DNA of 6,106 nt from Parcubacteria group bacterium (GTDB lineage Bacteria > Patescibacteriota > Minisyncoccia > Minisyncoccales > UBA10102), in contig JACPHF010000054.1 in the NCBI GenBank assembly GCA_016188735.1, positions 1 to 6,106 of the forward strand. Direction: 5' to 3'. Both the position numbers and the translations under genes were made by a program. The notes under the pieces were generated by a model. That model saw only the letters and a list, made by a program, of their open reading frames with translations. It was not told the origin of the DNA and searched no databases. Shown piece after piece: positions 2,900 to 6,106 of this stretch (position 1 is the first letter of the stretch; the number at the start of each line of letters is the position of its first letter).

Positions 2900-5613
2900 A
2901 AGTAAGCTCCATTGGCACATTGGGTTCAACCAACAAGGCCAAGATTACGTTCACTCCCGCTTTGGCTATTCCAGCCGGAGTTGCCCAGACCTATTGGATC
3001 AGAGCAGGCATCACTGACGGCACCACTGCCGGTAAGACCGCCGCATTGGGCATTGCAGCAGCAGCAGATGTTTCTGCTGGCTCTGCCACGGTATCGGGAA
3101 CCTTCCCGGTAACCGGTAATGCCGTGAACGTTGTCGCGCTTTCGATCGCCGCTCTCACCGTTGACAACGACGGCGCCGTGGTTGATTCCCAGCCCGACGT
3201 TGGAACGACAGACGTGACCATAAACCAGTTCAAGCTCGTCAACGACTCAACAGAGCCTGTCACCATTGAGCAGGTTTCCCTGACCGAGTCAGGAACCGCT
3301 GCTTTGAGCGACAGCGCAAACATTGAGTTGTACGACGTGAGCAAGGCGCAAACCGTTGCCACGACAGCTTCCTGGTCAGCACAGGGCGTAGCATCCTTTA
3401 GCAATCTGAGCATTAAGATGGCAAAGGGCGAAACCCGACGCTTCAAAGTCATGGCAGACGTGACAGGAGGTTCAAGTCTGACATTGAACGCCGACCTCAG
3501 TGACGGAGGAGACATTCTTGTAACCGCAAAGGGAGACACCTATGGCTTCTACATTACTGTTGCTTTGGCTTCTGGTTCTACATGGAATGGTCTCGGAGTT
3601 TCTTCCGGTACTACGACCGTAAACCAGACAATTCAGGCAGGATCCCTGACGGTTTCCAAGGCTTCTACGACTCCTGCTACGGGAAACATAGCCCCGGCAG
3701 CAGACCAGGTTCTTGCCCGGTTTGACTTCCTGGCGCGAGGAGAAGAAGTAAAGGTAACAGCCCTTACGGTCTTCTTCGTAATGGGAGCCGGATTTGCCGA
3801 CACTTCAAAGCTCACGAACGTGAGATTGTACGACGAGGCAGGCGCGATTGTCGCAGGCCCGCTTGATCTCACCGCCGACACCACAGGCGCTCAAAACACC
3901 TCTGGTGAGGACGGCAGAGTTCCCTTCACGGATGTGATCATTGTGCCCACAGGCACGCACACCTACACCCTGAAGGGTGACGTGAACACTTCAGAGGGTG
4001 GTTCAACAGACACCATCCAGGCGGTCATTGACGACCCAGATTCTGATTTGACGGTCAAGGGTCTTACAAGCAACGACTCCATCACCGCAGGACCCACAAG
4101 TACCGCGGTTTCTGGAAACGTTCAGACCGTTCTGGCAGGCGCCTTGGCGATCACCACGCTTTCCAGCCCTGCTGCCCGCAGCATTCCTGCAGGCATTCAG
4201 GACTTCGTGTTCGCGACAGCTTCCTTGAACGCAAACGGTTCAGGCGAGGATGTCTTGGTGTCTACGCTGACGGTTCAGGACGACACAACGACAGCAGGTT
4301 CTCCTTCAGACCTGGACAACCTGGAAATTTGGGCTGACTTGACTTCTGCTTCAAGCTCCCGCGGCGACGCATACGAAACCCGTATCGCGAACCCGTTTCA
4401 GCTTGACAGCACGACAGTCGCCGGCGCAGATTCCAATGCCTTCACGCTTCTCCAGACCATTCGCGTCCCCAAGGACGGAACGGTTCTGGTCGCGGCAGTG
4501 GCAGACTTGTCCACGTCAGCTGACGCGAGCGACAAGCACACGGTGAACTTTATCACCGACTCGAACGTGTCGGGAGCCGACACCGGAGCCTCTGTTACGG
4601 AGACCTACACCGGAGACGGCCAGGTAATGACCGTTGCGGCGGCAGGCACGCTTACAACCGCAGTTGACGCCGGAGAACCTTCAGCCAGCATTTTGGTTGC
4701 GGGAACCACCGGAGTCACGGTGGGAGCGTTCAAGCTTACTTCTAACAACGTGGAAGACCTTGACCTTGACCAGTTGACGTTCAACGTGACAGGATCAACC
4801 AGGGTTGCCACATTGTACGCGTACAATGGCACCACGCTGTTGAAGTCATTCCCTGTTGGCGGAACATCGCCTCAATCGATCGCCGTGGACTTTGCCGACA
4901 ACACGCTTGTGATTCCGGCAAACACCTCCAAGGTGGTTACGGTAAAGGCAGACCTGTACACCAACACGACCGCTGTTGCTGACAACGAAATCGATATCGC
5001 AGTCGGTATTCTGGATGCCGATGCCACAGGCAAGTCCTCTGGCACGCAGGTTTCAGACACCGATGATATCGGCGGAAACACGCACCAGTACTACAGGGTC
5101 TATCCGAAGTTCACGGTCAACGCTTCTTCGCCTTCTGGAACGCTCATCCCATCATCGAACTCGTTGCTTGCCATCTTTGATGTCACGGCAACCGGAAACG
5201 ATGACGTGACGTTCTCAACCGGCGACGCTGACCAGATCGTGCTGAACGTTTCCCAGTCCATAACCGACTCAGACGGAGCACTTGAAACGTTTGAATTGCG
5301 CAACTACGAGACTGGAACATCGCTTGACACGACCGCGGCCGGAGCAACAGGAACCGAAATTCAGAGCACGACAGTGACGTTTGACTTCACTGACGCCAGC
5401 TTCACGGTTCCCGCAGGCACAACCAAGAGATTGGCTGTGTACAGCAACACCCAGGAACTGGAAGACACGGGTGACTCCATCCAGGTATGGCTCGACGACA
5501 GTGCCGCTACCAACCTTATCTTCAGCATTGATGAGGTGAATACCAGCACGTACGACGACGCAGTCATCATCTTTAGAGGAGACATCTACGCTGGAGCGCT
5601 CGTCAGGCCGTAA
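2896..5613 (+). CDS. S-layer-like surface protein, C-terminal part with serial beta-repeats
   Basis: This 905-residue continuation of the surface protein has no signal peptide of its own, so alone it could not be exported by Sec. It is Asp/Thr/Ser/Ala-rich, contains no cysteine, and is built of related beta-sandwich units starting near residues 82, 251, 417, 586 and 739, plus the remainder of the unit begun upstream. Spacing is 153-169 residues. Each unit opens with a pattern like LTVSKASTTPATGNIAPAAD and most carry a late motif like IPAGxxxxxxVxADV: IPAGVAQTYWIRAGI, VPTGTHTYTLKGDV, IPANTSKVVTVKADL, VPAGTTKRLAVYSNT. DxDG turns (about 90-93, 791-794) could bind calcium. The C-terminus ends IIFRGDIYAGALVRP, with no membrane anchor or sorting signal, so attachment would rest on the N-terminal wall-binding domain. 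The listed start is the GTG overlapping the upstream stop; the true start is almost certainly ATG 2246 through the frame break. A terminator follows at 5668. Confidence 0.8.
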   Translation: MKVSSIGTLGSTNKAKITFTPALAIPAGVAQTYWIRAGITDGTTAGKTAALGIAAAADVSAGSATVSGTFPVTGNAVNVVALSIAALTVDNDGAVVDSQPDVGTTDVTINQFKLVNDSTEPVTIEQVSLTESGTAALSDSANIELYDVSKAQTVATTASWSAQGVASFSNLSIKMAKGETRRFKVMADVTGGSSLTLNADLSDGGDILVTAKGDTYGFYITVALASGSTWNGLGVSSGTTTVNQTIQAGSLTVSKASTTPATGNIAPAADQVLARFDFLARGEEVKVTALTVFFVMGAGFADTSKLTNVRLYDEAGAIVAGPLDLTADTTGAQNTSGEDGRVPFTDVIIVPTGTHTYTLKGDVNTSEGGSTDTIQAVIDDPDSDLTVKGLTSNDSITAGPTSTAVSGNVQTVLAGALAITTLSSPAARSIPAGIQDFVFATASLNANGSGEDVLVSTLTVQDDTTTAGSPSDLDNLEIWADLTSASSSRGDAYETRIANPFQLDSTTVAGADSNAFTLLQTIRVPKDGTVLVAAVADLSTSADASDKHTVNFITDSNVSGADTGASVTETYTGDGQVMTVAAAGTLTTAVDAGEPSASILVAGTTGVTVGAFKLTSNNVEDLDLDQLTFNVTGSTRVATLYAYNGTTLLKSFPVGGTSPQSIAVDFADNTLVIPANTSKVVTVKADLYTNTTAVADNEIDIAVGILDADATGKSSGTQVSDTDDIGGNTHQYYRVYPKFTVNASSPSGTLIPSSNSLLAIFDVTATGNDDVTFSTGDADQIVLNVSQSITDSDGALETFELRNYETGTSLDTTAAGATGTEIQSTTVTFDFTDASFTVPAGTTKRLAVYSNTQELEDTGDSIQVWLDDSAATNLIFSIDEVNTSTYDDAVIIFRGDIYAGALVRP

Positions 5614-5667
5614 TCTCAGAACGGAAATCGTTCGCTCTCTTTCTTGTGGCAAGAGAAGCGGATGAGA

Positions 5668-5701
5668 AAATCAAAGGGGGCCGAAAGGCCCCTTTTGATT
5701 T
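5668..5701. terminator. Strong bidirectional terminator between convergent genes
   Basis: A 15-bp stem (5668-5682 with 5687-5701) has one G-T wobble and a GAAA tetraloop. The core is GGGGGCC-GAAA-GGCCCC, flanked by AATCAAA and TTTTGATT. The T-run lies in the 3' arm for the plus strand, and the minus strand also carries T-rich sequence after the GC core (CCCCCTTTGATTTTC). It lies 54 bases after the surface-protein stop and 18 bases past the stop of the convergent TPR gene, so it probably serves both. Confidence 0.85.
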
Positions 5702-5719
5702 GAAATCTACTGCCAAGTT

Positions 5720-6106
5720 TTAGCGATAGTCGGGCGGCAGGGTCTGTAGGAATTGATCTACGGTCTGTTGATTCTCCGGCTGCAGCTTGCCCACGATGCG
5801 TGCCGCGTCCCGCGCGTTCAGATACTGTCCGAGCTCCCGGTAGGCGGCGGCAAGAGACGCGTAATATTGCGGGTTATTCGGCCGTATTCTTGTGAGGGCA
5901 ATGTAGAGTTTCGCAAGTTCTTCATACGGCTTCTCTTTTGCCGAGGTGAAAGCTTGCGCCATCTGCAAAACCTTTCCCTCTCCCTGAAGCTCGTATTTGC
6001 CTTCGGCCTTTTCAAATTGTTTTAAGTCGCGCATGGCGAGTGCAATGTCTCCGGCTTTTGCTTTTCCAAGCGCAAGCTGGAACCAGCAGAAGCTGTAGTT
6101 GCCATC
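5720..6106 (-). CDS. C-terminal tail of a TPR protein (partial, runs off right edge)
   Basis: The reading frame is open to the right edge. It encodes 128 residues (DGNYSFCWFQLALGKAKAGD ... TLPPDYR), so the ATG at 6034-6032 is probably internal. The sequence is helical and fits tetratricopeptide repeats: LALGKAKAGDIALAMRDL, then YEELAKLYIALTRIRPNNPQ, then YYASLAAAYRELGQYLNARD with the conserved Ala/Gly/Tyr pattern and a Pro at the end of a repeat (IRPNNPQ, LQPENQQ). It ends with a VDQFLQTLP motif. In Parcubacteria such tails often follow a multi-pass O-antigen-ligase (Wzy/WaaL-like) domain. That would fit a surface-polysaccharide role beside a surface-protein operon, but the membrane part is outside the window and this is inference. 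It is convergent with the surface-protein gene and shares its terminator. Confidence 0.7.
   Translation of the reverse strand, partial: DGNYSFCWFQLALGKAKAGDIALAMRDLKQFEKAEGKYELQGEGKVLQMAQAFTSAKEKPYEELAKLYIALTRIRPNNPQYYASLAAAYRELGQYLNARDAARIVGKLQPENQQTVDQFLQTLPPDYR

Noticed and set aside
2880..2900. Programmed -1 frameshift at the surface-protein break
   Set aside because: There is no X-XXY-YYZ slippery heptamer before the TGA and no obvious downstream stimulator. The missing strand relative to sibling repeats points to a deletion instead.
5575..5583. RGD tripeptide near the C-terminus of the surface protein
   Set aside because: It is a three-residue match inside a buried-looking terminal strand. 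There is no reason to infer integrin-type adhesion in this lineage.
5619..5633. Small hairpin GAACG-GAAAT-CGTTC just after the surface-protein stop
   Set aside because: It has only five base pairs and no T-run, and a much stronger terminator follows at 5668-5701.

Overview
The window looks like a piece of a Candidatus Patescibacteria (CPR) genome, most likely of the Parcubacteria type. The reasons are family-level recognition from memory, not a search. A DUF5667 membrane protein sits beside an ECF sigma factor. The large secreted protein combines a signal peptide, a short Leu/Gln-rich helix, a peptidoglycan-binding domain, a Thr-Pro-Ser linker and serial beta-sandwich repeats. A TPR tail like those of Parcubacterial O-antigen-ligase proteins closes the window.

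Layout. Bases 1-170 are a regulatory or intergenic stretch with no gene I can establish. They hold an 11-bp direct repeat, a strong hairpin followed by a T-run, and promoter-like elements facing both ways. Four plus-strand genes follow: a winged-helix (DeoR-type) regulator (171-776), an ECF sigma-70 factor (802-1314), a single-pass membrane protein with DUF5667 that is the likely anti-sigma or sensor partner (1359-2159), and a very large S-layer-like surface protein. The surface gene is broken by a -1 frame change into 2246-2899 and 2896-5613. A 15-bp stem-loop terminator (5668-5701) separates it from a convergent minus-strand TPR protein (5720-6106) that runs off the right edge.

How it may work (inference). 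The four plus-strand genes read as one cell-surface module. A DNA-binding regulator lies upstream of a sigma-factor gene whose promoter is embedded in phased TAGGACA direct repeats. The sigma factor is paired with a membrane protein, and the next gene encodes the exported, wall-anchored surface protein. None of the four starts has a good Shine-Dalgarno sequence, and up to three lie 7-11 bases after a -10-like element, which suggests leaderless or near-leaderless transcripts.

The points most worth following up are the TAGGACA repeat cluster, the frame break in the surface protein (comparison with its own other repeats suggests about 15 residues were lost at a GACGG microhomology), and the compact regulator/sigma/membrane partner/surface protein arrangement.
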